This document shows positions 36,714 through 46,734 of a stretch of 64,000 nucleotides of DNA, one piece after another (within the stretch, counting starts at the first letter, position 1; each line of letters starts with the position of its first letter). Origin of the DNA: Psychrobacter namhaensis (GTDB lineage Bacteria > Pseudomonadota > Gammaproteobacteria > Pseudomonadales > Moraxellaceae); NCBI RefSeq assembly GCF_016107545.1, contig NZ_JABASS010000007.1, positions 62,001 through 126,000 of the forward strand, read 5' to 3'. The notes under the pieces are model-generated. The model saw only the letters and a list, made by a program, of their open reading frames with translations, did no database searches and was not told where the DNA came from. Position numbers and translations under genes: made by a program.

Positions 36714-37478
36714 TTAACGCGTCGGCTGCTCTGTCACTATCTGTTCGCTGGTTTTGCCAAAGCGGCGTTGGCGCTGGGCGAACTCTGTCACCATCGTAGA
36801 CAATTCATCTGCGCCAAAATTTGGCCACAATGTTTGGGTAAAAAACAGCTCTGCATAGGCAGACTGCCACAGTAAAAAGTTCGATATTCGATATTCGCCG
36901 CCCGTCCGTATCAGCATATCTACCGCTGGCGCATCGGCTAATTGAACATACCGCCCAAGCCTCTCTTTACTAATGTCTTCCGCCCGTAATTGCCCTGCCT
37001 GTATTTGCTGTGCCAATTGTTTTGCCGCATGGGCGATATCCCACTGGCCACCATAACTGATAGCAATCACCAATGTCATGGCTTCAAAATTGGCCGTTTT
37101 TTCTTCCGCATCGGCCATCAGCGTTTGTAAGTCATCACTGAGCTGACTGCGGTCACCGATAAAACGCAAACGAATACGGTACTCATTCATACGCGGTAGT
37201 TGTTCATGAATGGTCGAGGCTAACAGTTGCATTAGCAGCGCCACCTCACTGGGAGGACGTTGCCAGTTTTCACTAGAGAAGGCAAATACCGTTAATACTT
37301 CAACACCTGTATCGACACAATAGTCGACAATAGGGTCTAGCGCATCTTTTCCTGCTACATGGCCTTGGCCTTTACCTAAATTGTTGGCCTTACCATAACG
37401 ATTATTGCCATCCATGATGATAGCGATGTGACGAGGGAGAACAGCAGGGGCCAAAACGGCTGAAGTAGACATAGGCAA
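36714..37478 (-). CDS. uppS: Undecaprenyl diphosphate synthase
   Basis: 254 residues. It has the cis-prenyltransferase motifs HIAIIMDGNNRYGK with the catalytic Asp, FAFSSENWQRPPSEV, and DMLIRTGGEYRISNFLLWQSAYAE in two parts near the C-terminus. Compared with E. coli, the loop GNGRWA reads GNNRYG, and GGEHR reads GGEYR. The catalytic Asp and diphosphate-binding Arg residues are kept, so it should be active. It makes the C55 lipid carrier for peptidoglycan and LPS. A 197-base gap lies before cdsA and 288 bases after frr. Confidence 0.95.
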   Translation of the reverse strand: MPMSTSAVLAPAVLPRHIAIIMDGNNRYGKANNLGKGQGHVAGKDALDPIVDYCVDTGVEVLTVFAFSSENWQRPPSEVALLMQLLASTIHEQLPRMNEYRIRLRFIGDRSQLSDDLQTLMADAEEKTANFEAMTLVIAISYGGQWDIAHAAKQLAQQIQAGQLRAEDISKERLGRYVQLADAPAVDMLIRTGGEYRISNFLLWQSAYAELFFTQTLWPNFGADELSTMVTEFAQRQRRFGKTSEQIVTEQPTR

Positions 37479-37678
37479 ACTTGCTTATTGTTAAGGTGAG
37501 ATAATAATAACGCGTACTGTGACAGTTAAAAAGTGCAATATACACCATTCACAAATGTATCATAAATCAAGTACGCTAAGAATTGCAAAAAATAGCCTGT
37601 AAAGCTAGCTTGCAAATACTTGCCAGACACATAAAAGCTGCCCATGTACTACTGTATCGTACTGATCAACACAATAAT

Positions 37679-37711
37679 AAGCAGCCAAGAGCAATGGCAC
37701 ATTGGCTGCTT
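37679..37711 (-). terminator. Hairpin between frr and uppS
   Basis: AAGCAGCCAA (37679-37688) pairs with TTGGCTGCTT (37702-37711), giving a 10-base stem with a 13-base loop. On the minus strand the sequence TTATTATTG follows, a weak T tract. It may end or attenuate the pyrH-frr transcript. Confidence 0.55.
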
Positions 37712-37766
37712 AACGTTAGAGATTTGACTTAACTGACGTGGGTCATAAATGACAAAAAGTCCGTAT

Positions 37767-38321
37767 TTACACGTCCATCAAGTCGCTTTCTTTTTTACTC
37801 AGACGGCTGTCGATGATTTCAATATATTTGTCAGTGATTTTTTGGATATCATCACTAGCGCGGCGCTCGTCGTCTTCTGAGATCTCTTTTTCTTTCGCAA
37901 GCTCTTTGATGTCATTCATCATGTCACGGCGGATATTACGAATAGACACGCGGCTGCTCTCCGCTTCTCCGCGCGCCAGCTTCTGCATGTCGCGGCGTGT
38001 GTCTTCTGTCAGTGCTGGCATCGGCACACGAATCACATCCGCCGTCATTGGATTGAGACCCAAATCTGCTTCGCGAATGGCTTTGTCAACCGCTTGTACC
38101 ATGGTACGGTCAAACGGCTGAACCAGTAACGTACGCGAATCTTCAACATTCACACTAGCCACTTGGTTTAATGGCGTAGGCGCCCCATAGTAACTGACCA
38201 TTACACCTGACAACATACCAGGATGCGCACGCCCGGTACGGACTTTACTAAAGGTACTCTCAAGCGCTTCCAAGGTTTTTTGCATACGCGCTTCGCCGTC
38301 TTGCTTAATCTCTTTAATCAT
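37767..38321 (-). CDS. frr: Ribosome recycling factor
   Basis: 184 residues from the second of two adjacent ATGs (38321); AAGGA is 6 bases from it and only 3 from the first, and the protein then begins [13 protein letters not shown] like E. coli RRF. It has the three-helix-bundle features [45 protein letters not shown] and [12 protein letters not shown]. It splits post-termination ribosomes with EF-G. It is 83 bases downstream of pyrH. Confidence 0.97.
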   Translation of the reverse strand: MIKEIKQDGEARMQKTLEALESTFSKVRTGRAHPGMLSGVMVSYYGAPTPLNQVASVNVEDSRTLLVQPFDRTMVQAVDKAIREADLGLNPMTADVIRVPMPALTEDTRRDMQKLARGEAESSRVSIRNIRRDMMNDIKELAKEKEISEDDERRASDDIQKITDKYIEIIDSRLSKKESDLMDV

Positions 38322-38404
38322 CATGTGTCCTTATTTATCGCTATCGACAAATCATTCATTACTGTTAGTTATAAAAATTATTAGGGTTATCGTGCTCTCA
38401 TAAA

Positions 38405-39130
38405 TTAATGATAAACACGCGTACCTTCATTTTCGCCCATAATGACGTTTAATAAAGCATTGGGCTTGGTCATATCAAAAACTTGTAGCGGTACATTATG
38501 CTCGCGGCATAAAGCAATGGCGGTTAAATCCATTACACCCAGCTTTTGCTCTAATACTTCATCAAACGTTAAGCCGTCATACTTTTTGGCATCAGAATGT
38601 AGGCTTGGGTCTTTGTCATAAACGCCATCTACTTTGGTTGCTTTTAAAATCAAACCTGCTTCGATTTCAATACCACGCAAGCAAGCAGCGGTATCTGTGG
38701 TAAAAAATGGGTTGCCGGTGCCAGCCACAAAGATACAAACTTCACCATTTTTAAGATAGCGAATCGCATTGCGGCTGCTATAGCTTTCAGTCACTTCCCC
38801 AATAGGTAGGGCTGACATCAAGCGCGTTTTAATATTGCGGCGCTCAAGAGCGTCACGCATCGCAAGCCCGTTCATCACAGTTGCCAGCATACCCATTTGA
38901 TCACCGGTGACACGGCCAACCAAACCTTCTTGTTGCAACTGTGCGCCGCGATATAAGTTACCACCTCCAACAACGATACCTACTTGCACACCAAGTCCAC
39001 GCAAATGAGCGATAGACAAGCTCATTTTATCGAGAACTTCGGTATCAATACCCATGTCTTTACCACCGGCCAAAGCTTCGCCTGAGAGTTTCAACAAGAT
39101 ACGAGAGTAACGCGGGTTTTTGTCAGACAT
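38405..39130 (-). CDS. pyrH: UMP kinase
   Basis: 241 residues, the same length as E. coli PyrH. The amino-acid-kinase fold is shown by [13 protein letters not shown] at the start, [44 protein letters not shown] and [10 protein letters not shown]. It phosphorylates UMP to UDP in pyrimidine nucleotide synthesis and is hexameric in bacteria. It heads the minus-strand pyrH-frr series. rpsB and tsf, which often precede it, are not here; rimO lies upstream instead. Confidence 0.97.
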   Translation of the reverse strand: MSDKNPRYSRILLKLSGEALAGGKDMGIDTEVLDKMSLSIAHLRGLGVQVGIVVGGGNLYRGAQLQQEGLVGRVTGDQMGMLATVMNGLAMRDALERRNIKTRLMSALPIGEVTESYSSRNAIRYLKNGEVCIFVAGTGNPFFTTDTAACLRGIEIEAGLILKATKVDGVYDKDPSLHSDAKKYDGLTFDEVLEQKLGVMDLTAIALCREHNVPLQVFDMTKPNALLNVIMGENEGTRVYH

Positions 39131-39251
39131 GAGGTCACCTTGTTAGCATTAAATTATCATTAAAGTCATTGGTAAAACACAAATAGCATTTGCCTATCGC
39201 GCCATACTGAGTAGGAGACGTCGTAAAAGGCTAAATTGCGCTAATTGTAGC

Positions 39252-39273
39252 AAAAACTGCCCGCTATTGGGCA
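39252..39273 (-). terminator. Terminator after rimO
   Basis: On the minus strand TGCCC, loop AATAGC and GGGCA (plus positions 39258-39273) are followed by GTTTTTG. The stem is short but well placed 25 bases after the stop. Confidence 0.6.
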
Positions 39274-39297
39274 ATTTTCACTTTATATTGACGCTGT

Positions 39298-40899
39298 TTA
39301 CCCTCTATAACTGGCAAACAAATCATATTCACTAGCATCATCTATCGTGACCGTTAGGAACTGGCCAACTTTTACTTGAGCGGTAATCTCATCCACATAG
39401 ACATGACCGTCAATCTCGGGCGCATCAGCATAGCTACGACAAATCGCAATGTTTTCTTCGCGATCAATCTCGTCAACCAGTACCATTAAGGTCTTGCCCA
39501 CTTTTTCTTGCAGTTTTTGCGCAGATATCTCTTGTTGTAACGCCATCAGGCGCTCATAACGAGACTGCTTGACCGCTTCAGGCACATGATCTGGCAAGTC
39601 ATTGGCGACCGCGCCTTCAACTTCTGAGTAGGTAAATGCACCAACACGATCAAGACGAGCTTCGACCAACCAGTCAAGCAAACACTGAAAATCTTCTTCG
39701 GTTTCACCAGGGAACCCAACCACAAAGGTCGAACGAATGACGATATCAGGACAAATATCACGCCACGCTTTAATACGGGCTAACGTGTTTTCGCTATGCG
39801 CCGGACGTTTCATGGCTTTTAAGATACGGTGACTGGCATGTTGAAAAGGAATATCCAAATAAGGCAATAGCTTCTTTTCGCCCATCAGCTCAACGACTTT
39901 ATCCACGTGTGGATACGGGTAAACATAATGCAAGCGTACCCAAATACCTAAATCATTCAGTGCTTGACACAAATCATAAAATTTTGATTTGAGCGGCATA
40001 CCATTCCAAAAACTGGTCTTATACTTCAAGTCCAGCCCATAAGCAGAAGTGTCTTGCGAGATGATAAGCAATTCTTTCACGCCAGCGTTTTTAAGCGCCA
40101 GTGCCTCATTCATCACGCTATCAATCGGACGCGAGGCCAAATCACCACGTAAGCTTGGGATAATGCAGAAGGTACAACGATGGTTACAACCCTCAGAGAT
40201 TTTTAGGTAGGCATAATGACTGGGCGTCAACTTAATGCCTGCCTCATTAATCAAATCTATTTTTGGGTCATAGCTGGCATCCATACTACGGTTTGGTTTG
40301 GGCACATGCTGCGCCACCGCCGTAATCACCTCATCATAAGCATGAGCGCCGGTCACTGCTAGCACTGCTGGATGCATTTCACGGATTTTGTCCGCCTCTT
40401 TACCCAAACAGCCAGTGACAATCACTTTGCCGTTTTTGCTAATGGCTTCGCCGATTGCGTCGAGCGACTCTTGTACCGCTGACTCAATAAAACCGCATGT
40501 ATTGACCACGACAAGATCTGCACCGCTATAATCATTGGCAACTTGATAGCCATCACGGCTAAGCTCTGTGATGATACGCTCACTATCCACCAGTGCTTTT
40601 GGACAACCCAGCGATACAAAACCTATCTTTGGTGCCGCACTTACAGGCGCGTTGGCAGTCACGGACATGGCATCACTACTTTGCGCAATACTCCGGTTTT
40701 GATTGTGATTGGCTTTATGATGGTAAGGCTGATTAGAGTTTGCTTGACTGACATCTGCCTGACTCTGCTCTTGCGCTAGATTTGGCTTGGCAGGATTAAA
40801 AATAGTGGCGGTGTTTTTAGGGGCGTCTTTGGGTGCAGTAGTCGCTGGCTGTGAGGTGATAGTCGTTACATTCATCGACTCGGTAGAAGTTTTGGGCAT
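39298..40899 (-). CDS. rimO: Ribosomal protein S12 methylthiotransferase
   Basis: 533 residues (E. coli 441). It has the MTTase N-terminal domain ([16 protein letters not shown]), the radical-SAM cluster motif CNHRCTFC, and a C-terminal TRAM domain ([13 protein letters not shown] onwards). It methylthiolates Asp88 of ribosomal protein S12. About 90 polar residues rich in Asn, Gln, Thr and Pro precede the enzyme. AAGG lies 6 bases before the ATG at 40899, so the extension appears genuinely translated; an internal ATG at codon 77 would remove it but has no ribosome-binding site. Confidence 0.94.
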   Translation of the reverse strand: MPKTSTESMNVTTITSQPATTAPKDAPKNTATIFNPAKPNLAQEQSQADVSQANSNQPYHHKANHNQNRSIAQSSDAMSVTANAPVSAAPKIGFVSLGCPKALVDSERIITELSRDGYQVANDYSGADLVVVNTCGFIESAVQESLDAIGEAISKNGKVIVTGCLGKEADKIREMHPAVLAVTGAHAYDEVITAVAQHVPKPNRSMDASYDPKIDLINEAGIKLTPSHYAYLKISEGCNHRCTFCIIPSLRGDLASRPIDSVMNEALALKNAGVKELLIISQDTSAYGLDLKYKTSFWNGMPLKSKFYDLCQALNDLGIWVRLHYVYPYPHVDKVVELMGEKKLLPYLDIPFQHASHRILKAMKRPAHSENTLARIKAWRDICPDIVIRSTFVVGFPGETEEDFQCLLDWLVEARLDRVGAFTYSEVEGAVANDLPDHVPEAVKQSRYERLMALQQEISAQKLQEKVGKTLMVLVDEIDREENIAICRSYADAPEIDGHVYVDEITAQVKVGQFLTVTIDDASEYDLFASYRG

Positions 40900-41032
40900 G
40901 GCTGACCTTGCTAGAGATAATTGGCTGTGCGCATTGTACGTTTTTTTTGCAAAAATCGCCAGTTTTGCCGCTCTATAGTGTTGATTTGTGGTTAAATATT
41001 ATCACGAGTATCCTTTTTCTTAGGCCCTACCT

Positions 41033-42421
41033 ATGACAACCGATTTGATCACGGCAAAACCGACCCCTGACTTAGCCTTTATATCACAGCATTTGTTTAC
41101 CGCTATCTTATGGGTCGATGATATGCTATCCATCACTTGGTTAAATGCCCAAGCTGAGCACTTACTTGCCATTAGCAGTGGTAGGTTACTCAATCAGTCT
41201 GTCTTGACGCTGCTGGCCCCCGAGGAGTTAAAATCAAACAACAATACGGCTACTCATGATAACGAGATAGAGGCGCAAATTTGCTCTTTGACCGAACGCT
41301 TTTATCAAGCAAAGCAGTACCAACAACCCTTTATCGACCATGATCATATTATCAACACACCGTTAAACGGTAACCTACCCCTGTCAATTGACTATAGCGT
41401 GACGCCCGTCACCTACGAGCAGCAACCTTATTTTATCATTGAGATATGGGGCAAAGACCGCCAAAGCCGTATCTCAGAAGAGCAGCGCCAGCAACAACAG
41501 TACGGGGTTGCCCGTCACATGCTACGCTCGGTCGCTCACGAAATCAAAAACCCGCTGGCTGGCATTCGCGGGGCTGCACAACTACTCCAACGACAATTTA
41601 TCAAATTTAGCGACACGACTACTTTTAGCCCTCAATCTTCTGATACTGCTACTCCTTCAACATCTATCTTAGATCATAATAGCAACCTGCAAAAAACGGC
41701 CATAAAGCTACGTAACTATACCGATATCATCATCTCAGAGACAGACCGCTTAACCCATCTTATTGGGCAGTTTCTGGGTTCCAATCAACTGCCCAGTTGG
41801 CAAACGCTTAACATTCATGAGCCACTAGAGCACGTTTTAACCTTGATACGGCATCAATATCCACAAGTGACACTACAGCGCGATTATGATTTGTCGTTAC
41901 CTGAACTGTGCGCGGATAAAGACCAGTTAATCCAAGTGTTTTTAAACCTAATTAATAACGCTTGTGAATCTATGACGGAGTTTGAACAAACGCTGCCGCA
42001 AAACGAATCTCCTCAGTCTCAAGACTCTCCCTCTTTGTCTTCACAGACAGATAGGGATGATAATGGCGGCAACTGGGCTTACCAGCCGACGCTGCATATT
42101 CAAACGCGGGTGGCGTTTCAACATACCATCAGTGGTCAACAGCACAAGCAGGTGGTGCAAGTTAACATTACTGACAACGGCTCAGGAATTGACCCTGCCC
42201 TTATTGGACAGATATTTTTCCCCATGGTGACAAGCCGTGCGACAGGGACTGGCCTTGGATTGTCTATTGTGCAAGATATCATCAGCCATCATCATGGTAT
42301 GATTGACGTCAGCTCCACTCAATCACACAGTCCTAACGACAGTTTTAAAAACAACCATAGCAATAGCCAAACGTGTTTTACGTTATATCTACCGTTCACC
42401 CAGCCACTCATGGAAACGTAA
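41033..42421 (+). CDS. glnL: NtrB (GlnL), nitrogen-regulation histidine kinase
   Basis: 462 residues. A PAS domain covers about 15-140, then the dimerisation helix with the phosphorylated His169 in SVAHEIKNPLAGIRGAA, then the ATP-binding domain (NLINNACESM N-box, ITDNGSGIDP and GTGLGLSIVQDI G-boxes). Polar inserts of about 25 residues sit inside the dimerisation region and between the N- and G-boxes, making it longer than E. coli NtrB (349). No membrane helix is present, so it is cytoplasmic. It phosphorylates NtrC under nitrogen limitation and is controlled by PII. ntrC follows after 85 bases. Confidence 0.93.
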   Translation: MTTDLITAKPTPDLAFISQHLFTAILWVDDMLSITWLNAQAEHLLAISSGRLLNQSVLTLLAPEELKSNNNTATHDNEIEAQICSLTERFYQAKQYQQPFIDHDHIINTPLNGNLPLSIDYSVTPVTYEQQPYFIIEIWGKDRQSRISEEQRQQQQYGVARHMLRSVAHEIKNPLAGIRGAAQLLQRQFIKFSDTTTFSPQSSDTATPSTSILDHNSNLQKTAIKLRNYTDIIISETDRLTHLIGQFLGSNQLPSWQTLNIHEPLEHVLTLIRHQYPQVTLQRDYDLSLPELCADKDQLIQVFLNLINNACESMTEFEQTLPQNESPQSQDSPSLSSQTDRDDNGGNWAYQPTLHIQTRVAFQHTISGQQHKQVVQVNITDNGSGIDPALIGQIFFPMVTSRATGTGLGLSIVQDIISHHHGMIDVSSTQSHSPNDSFKNNHSNSQTCFTLYLPFTQPLMET

Positions 42422-42506
42422 ATATGGTGCTACATAGATAGAACGACTACTCGTAAATTGCTAAATCATAAACCTACACCAACTCATTGCTCATTAGGCC
42501 TGATAC

Positions 42507-44261
42507 ATGACTGAATATAATGACAAGCGTACCCCTAACAGCGACAATCAAACTTCGAACGGTCAGGCAGTGACTGACCCAACCATAAAAGTAACGGTCA
42601 ACAACGCCGCTGATGATAACCCTGCTACTTTATGGCTCATCGATGATGATGCCGCCCTGCGTATGGTATTGGCTGATACTTTTGAGGATGCAGGACTGGA
42701 CGTGATTAGCTTTACGCAAGCCCAAGCAGCGTGGACACGCCTGAATGATATATTGCAAGGGTCAGCCGAACCCTTACCAGATGTGATATTGACCGATATT
42801 CGTATGCCAATGATGGATGGTTTGTCCTTTAGTGATTGGGTGCATAAACACTTCCCTAAGCTGCCGATTGTCATTATGACGGCGCATTCAGACCTCACTT
42901 CTGCCATTAATAGCTATCAGACAGGGGCGTTTGAATATCTACCAAAACCGTTTGATTTAGATGATGCGGTCGCAACGATTTATAAAGCCATTAATCATCA
43001 GCCCAACATGGCAGTGAAAAGCAATACAACTGAGCCTGACTCTGCTACAACCACCGATAAACCAGCTGACAGTAATGCGACGTTTAACACCAACACAAAG
43101 TCTGTCCGCAAAGTAAACTCAGCCAATAAAACCAATAAAATAAACGATGATAAAGCGGCGGTTAAGACTGACACCAAAGCACAAAGCAACCCCAGCGGAA
43201 TCATTGGGCAGTCGCAAGCCATGCAGACGGTGTTTCGTGCCATTGGCCGATTGGCTCATTCGCCGATCACTGTCTTGATTACGGGGGAGTCAGGCACAGG
43301 TAAAGAATTGGTCGCAAGCGCCTTACATCAGCACTCACCCCGTCGCCAGCAGCCGTTTATTGCCCTAAACATGGCCGCCATACCCCATGATTTGATTGAG
43401 TCTGAATTATTCGGTCATGAGAAAGGTGCCTTTACTGGCGCAACCACAACGCGGCAAGGTCGTTTTGAGCAGGCGGATGGCGGAACATTGTTTTTAGATG
43501 AAATCGGCGACATGCCGTTTAGCACCCAAACCCGTTTGCTACGAGTACTGGCTAACGGTGAATTTTATCGCGTGGGTGGTCAGCAGCCTGTCAAAGTAGA
43601 TGTGCGCATTATTGCCGCCACGCATCAAAATTTAGAAGAGTTGGTAAAACTGGGCCGATTCCGTGAGGATTTATTTTATCGTCTGAACGTTATTCGTCTG
43701 CCTCTACCGCCTCTGCGCACGCGACCGGAGGACATTCCCGCTTTGGCCACCTACTTTATGCAGCGCGCTGCTGAGCAAATGAATACGGCACCAAAGCAGC
43801 TACATCCTACGGCGCTACAAATTATGCAGTCTTTTGAGTGGCGTGGTAATGTCCGCCAACTTGAAAACGTTTGCCTATGGCTAACCGTGATGGCAACGGG
43901 CGATACCGTCATGGTCGACGATCTGCCTCCAGAGCTACTCGAAAACCTCCCCTCTCATTTAGAAGCGCAGCCAGCGCACTCTCTCTCTTCTCAAGACATA
44001 CCTCAAAACCACGGCCAACCTAGCCCAGTTCATCATAGTTCTGACGTCTCAAATTGGCAGCAAGCCTTGGCTACTTGGGCTGAGCAATCTCTAGAACAAG
44101 GAGAAACCGATATTTTGCAAGTGGCAACCCCTGAATTTGAACGTATCTTACTCACGGCAGCACTCAAGCACAGCGGCGGCAAAAAGATAGTAGCGGCTAA
44201 CTTACTTGGTTGGGGACGTAATACCCTCACCCGAAAGTTGCAGCAATTAGATATGTCTTAA
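42507..44261 (+). CDS. glnG: NtrC (GlnG), nitrogen-regulation sigma-54 activator
   Basis: 584 residues (E. coli 469). A receiver domain covers about 40-165, with Asp97 in ILTDIRMPMMDG as phosphate acceptor and the conserved Lys in YLPKPF. The AAA+ domain has Walker A GESGTGKE, the sigma-54 contact loop GAFTGA, and FLDEIGDMPF. A C-terminal Fis-type helix-turn-helix (KKIVAANLLGWGRNTLTRKL) follows. Extra length comes from a 36-residue N-terminal tail and a 55-residue Lys/Asn/Thr-rich linker after the receiver. It activates nitrogen-assimilation genes. Whether these disordered parts change its control is unknown. Confidence 0.94.
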   Translation: MTEYNDKRTPNSDNQTSNGQAVTDPTIKVTVNNAADDNPATLWLIDDDAALRMVLADTFEDAGLDVISFTQAQAAWTRLNDILQGSAEPLPDVILTDIRMPMMDGLSFSDWVHKHFPKLPIVIMTAHSDLTSAINSYQTGAFEYLPKPFDLDDAVATIYKAINHQPNMAVKSNTTEPDSATTTDKPADSNATFNTNTKSVRKVNSANKTNKINDDKAAVKTDTKAQSNPSGIIGQSQAMQTVFRAIGRLAHSPITVLITGESGTGKELVASALHQHSPRRQQPFIALNMAAIPHDLIESELFGHEKGAFTGATTTRQGRFEQADGGTLFLDEIGDMPFSTQTRLLRVLANGEFYRVGGQQPVKVDVRIIAATHQNLEELVKLGRFREDLFYRLNVIRLPLPPLRTRPEDIPALATYFMQRAAEQMNTAPKQLHPTALQIMQSFEWRGNVRQLENVCLWLTVMATGDTVMVDDLPPELLENLPSHLEAQPAHSLSSQDIPQNHGQPSPVHHSSDVSNWQQALATWAEQSLEQGETDILQVATPEFERILLTAALKHSGGKKIVAANLLGWGRNTLTRKLQQLDMS

Positions 44262-44387
44262 TTAATAGTAGGAGTAAAACCGTCTTTAAAGACAAAAAAT
44301 ATTGAATTAAAAAGCAAACAATATCAATTGTTTATAAAATAAAGTGAAAATATTCGTTAAATAATTAAAAATATTTGCAAATAGGGG

Positions 44388-44415
44388 TTGCCAAAATATT
44401 CAAACTCTATATAAT
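44388..44415 (+). promoter_or_regulatory. Promoter of the tRNA-Leu gene
   Basis: TTGCCA (44388-44393) and a perfect TATAAT (44410-44415) are 16 bases apart. Initiation near 44422 would give a leader of about 80 bases before the tRNA. Confidence 0.7.
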
Positions 44416-44503
44416 AGCCAACCACTGAGACGCACTACCGAATCAGTTAACTGTCTAGATAGCATTTGAATTTAACTGCTTTTGATGATAGAGTAACGAA
44501 AAT

Positions 44504-44588
44504 GGGGCTGTGGCGGAATTGGTAGACGCACCAGATTTAGGTTCTGGCGCCGCAAGGTGTGAGAGTTCGAGTCTCTCCAGCCCCACCA
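44504..44588 (+). tRNA. tRNA-Leu (anticodon UAG)
   Basis: 85 bases including an encoded CCA. The acceptor arms GGGGCTG (44504-44510) and CAGCCCC (44578-44584) pair fully. The anticodon stem CCAGA/TCTGG encloses TTTAGGT, so the anticodon is TAG, reading CUA and other CUN leucine codons. A D-arm with GGTAGAC, the long variable arm of a class II tRNA and the T-arm GAGAGTTCGAGTCTCTC are present. It has its own promoter and terminator. Confidence 0.96.
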
Positions 44589-44620
44589 TTTTCGGATAGT
44601 ACATCTTAGACCAAATATCA

Positions 44621-44646
44621 AAACCTGCTTATTAGCAGGTTTTTTT
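44621..44646 (+). terminator. Terminator after tRNA-Leu
   Basis: AAACCTGC, loop TTATTA, GCAGGTTT, followed by further T. It lies 33 bases after the tRNA end. Confidence 0.88.
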
Positions 44647-44688
44647 GTGTCTGGATTTTAGTCTAACACTCAGAACCCTTCAACGTAA

Positions 44689-45669
44689 TCACAAACCTGC
44701 TAAGTCGACCAGTACCGCCTCCATCCTCTTATACCGCCTCTCTACCCGCTTTGCTAATGCACCATCTACGATAAACTGGTAACGGCTATATTCTGACGGC
44801 AATTTTGGCACAGGCTGCTGACAGTGCTGGGTCGCCCAATCCCTCATTGGATCACGACTGTGAGTAGGTATCTTAAACGGTCGCTCGCCCATTAATATCT
44901 CAACCATCATGATGCCAAACGCATAGATATCACTCTGTACCGTTGCACCCTGTCCATGCCAGCGCTCAGGCGCAAGATACGCTGGTGTGCCGGCAGCGCT
45001 TACCTTTCTTGGTTTATCCAACCTCTCAGCTAAGGCAAAATCGGTCAATAATAAATCAGGCACTCTACTGCTGTTGTCAACGCTGTCCGTCGGCATATCA
45101 GCGAGCAAGAGATTACTGGGTTTAATATCATTGTGTAGCCAGCCAGTGTGATGTAGATTGGCTATAAGATAAGCCGCCTGGACAATAAAGTGATGCTTTT
45201 GTTTAGTGGTTAATGCCCCGTACTGTTGAGCAGTAAGATTTCCATTTGGATAGTGGGGCATGACGAGAGCCGTTAACTGCTGACATGCTCCCAAATCTTG
45301 AACCTCTACGTTGTGATAAGCAAGGAGCGATGGCGCGATAGTCATAGCGTTTGATTGGGTTTTCAATAAACTATCTAAGGCTTTTAAGATAGCGACTTCG
45401 TGATTTAAATCAAATGGAAAATCACTGTTATGAGAAGTTAGCTGCCATTTAATCATCACATTACCGAACTGTGGATGTGTCGCGCGCGTTAAACCCTGAT
45501 AACAATGAGTGTTAGGATGTCGAGTTTCGGTGTTCTGCTGAGCTAAACGTTGATGCGCTATCTCGCTATACTTCAACGCTATCAATACTTGCGTAACTGT
45601 CGGCAGTAGCTGCTGAGCGTGGGCTTGCAACGCTTGTATAATAGATGGATTACTGGCATTGTTTTTCAT
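44689..45669 (-). CDS. Ser/Thr protein kinase-like protein with altered DFG motif
   Basis: About 326 residues from the ATG at 45669 (MKNNASNPS); the frame runs up to a TTG at 45747 and the start is unsure, since neither has a good ribosome-binding site. It shows a eukaryote-like kinase fold: a catalytic loop GWLHNDIKPSNLLL, APE motif GTPAYLAPERW, and SDIYAFGIMMVEILMGERPF. The DFG motif reads TDFALAER, with Ala for Gly. No membrane helix or sensor domain is attached, so it would act in the cytoplasm. The substrate is unknown. It is divergent from the DUF815 gene. Confidence 0.8.
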   Translation of the reverse strand: MKNNASNPSIIQALQAHAQQLLPTVTQVLIALKYSEIAHQRLAQQNTETRHPNTHCYQGLTRATHPQFGNVMIKWQLTSHNSDFPFDLNHEVAILKALDSLLKTQSNAMTIAPSLLAYHNVEVQDLGACQQLTALVMPHYPNGNLTAQQYGALTTKQKHHFIVQAAYLIANLHHTGWLHNDIKPSNLLLADMPTDSVDNSSRVPDLLLTDFALAERLDKPRKVSAAGTPAYLAPERWHGQGATVQSDIYAFGIMMVEILMGERPFKIPTHSRDPMRDWATQHCQQPVPKLPSEYSRYQFIVDGALAKRVERRYKRMEAVLVDLAGL

Positions 45670-45767
45670 GGTATGATTTTTCACGAGACTGTTTTTCGTA
45701 ATATGGTGAAGTCCTAACAAAACTGCGATTACGCCCTTCAAAACCAACCTGAACTGTTAGAGTTATT

Positions 45768-46727
45768 ATGTCCCAACCAATCAACGCATCTCAGCCTGCT
45801 ACTCATTATGCTCTGCCTAGCCCTTTATTGGATTTACTCAGTCAATACTTACAGGAGCAGGTCAAACCAACGGTTGAGATAGACCCTGCCCAGCTGGCCT
45901 ATCGCTGGGTCGGTGGTCACAACGGCCATCTAGAGCCTCTAGCGGTCAATCTGTTTTTAAGTTTAGATGACTTGCACGGGATTGACAGGCAAAAATCAAA
46001 GCTGGTACAAAACACGCGCCAGTTTTTAAAAGGTTATCCCGCCAATCACGTTTTGATGACAGGCACACGCGGCGCGGGTAAATCCTCGCTGATTCGAGCA
46101 TTGCTACAAACCTATCATAGTGAAGGACTGCGCATCATTGAGATTGCACGGGACGATCTACAGGTACTTGATAAGATCCGTACAGCAATTAAGGCGCTAC
46201 CTGCTGACAGTGAGTGTCGTTACATAGTGTACTGTGATGATTTGGCATTTAACGGTCAGGACGAGAGCTACAGAACATTAAAAAGCGTTTTGGATGGCGC
46301 GCTTGATTCGGAGCAAGACAAACTCTTGGTCTATGCGACCAGTAACCGCCGTCACCTACTCCCTCAGCTGATGAAGGACAATGTCAACATTTATAATGGT
46401 CAGACCGATGAGGTCAACCCTTATGAGACCGTTGATGAGACCGTGTCGTTGTCTGATCGTTTTGGGTTATGGCTGTCTTTTCACCCCATGGATCAGCAGA
46501 CTTATTTACAGATTGTGCAGCATTATCTGAATTTAGAACAACAGAAAATCATGGCCAAGACTGATACAATCACTCATTTGGAAAGTAATAGTTTGCCTGA
46601 TAATATCAGAGCCGATGCGCTACGTTGGGCCTCCGAACGTGGTGGCCGCTCAGGACGAGTCGCTTATCAATTTAGTCGTTATTGGAGCGGTAAAACCCAA
46701 CTGTCCATTGCAGACAATAAACGCTAA
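45768..46727 (+). CDS. DUF815 family AAA+-like ATPase
   Basis: 319 residues. Walker A is GTRGAGKSS at 99-107, and a Walker B-like segment YIVYCDDLAF lies near 170. The family pattern includes NNVLLTG-like entry, FILYCDDLSF-like centre, and YATSNRRHLLP, LSDRFGLWLSFHP; all have counterparts here. Members are widespread in proteobacteria with no established role. It is divergent from the kinase and converges on rnz with only 7 bases between the stops. The C-terminal region (WASERGGRSGRVAYQF) resembles the lid of AAA+ proteins. Confidence 0.85.
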   Translation: MSQPINASQPATHYALPSPLLDLLSQYLQEQVKPTVEIDPAQLAYRWVGGHNGHLEPLAVNLFLSLDDLHGIDRQKSKLVQNTRQFLKGYPANHVLMTGTRGAGKSSLIRALLQTYHSEGLRIIEIARDDLQVLDKIRTAIKALPADSECRYIVYCDDLAFNGQDESYRTLKSVLDGALDSEQDKLLVYATSNRRHLLPQLMKDNVNIYNGQTDEVNPYETVDETVSLSDRFGLWLSFHPMDQQTYLQIVQHYLNLEQQKIMAKTDTITHLESNSLPDNIRADALRWASERGGRSGRVAYQFSRYWSGKTQLSIADNKR

Positions 46728-46734
46728 ATCGAGT

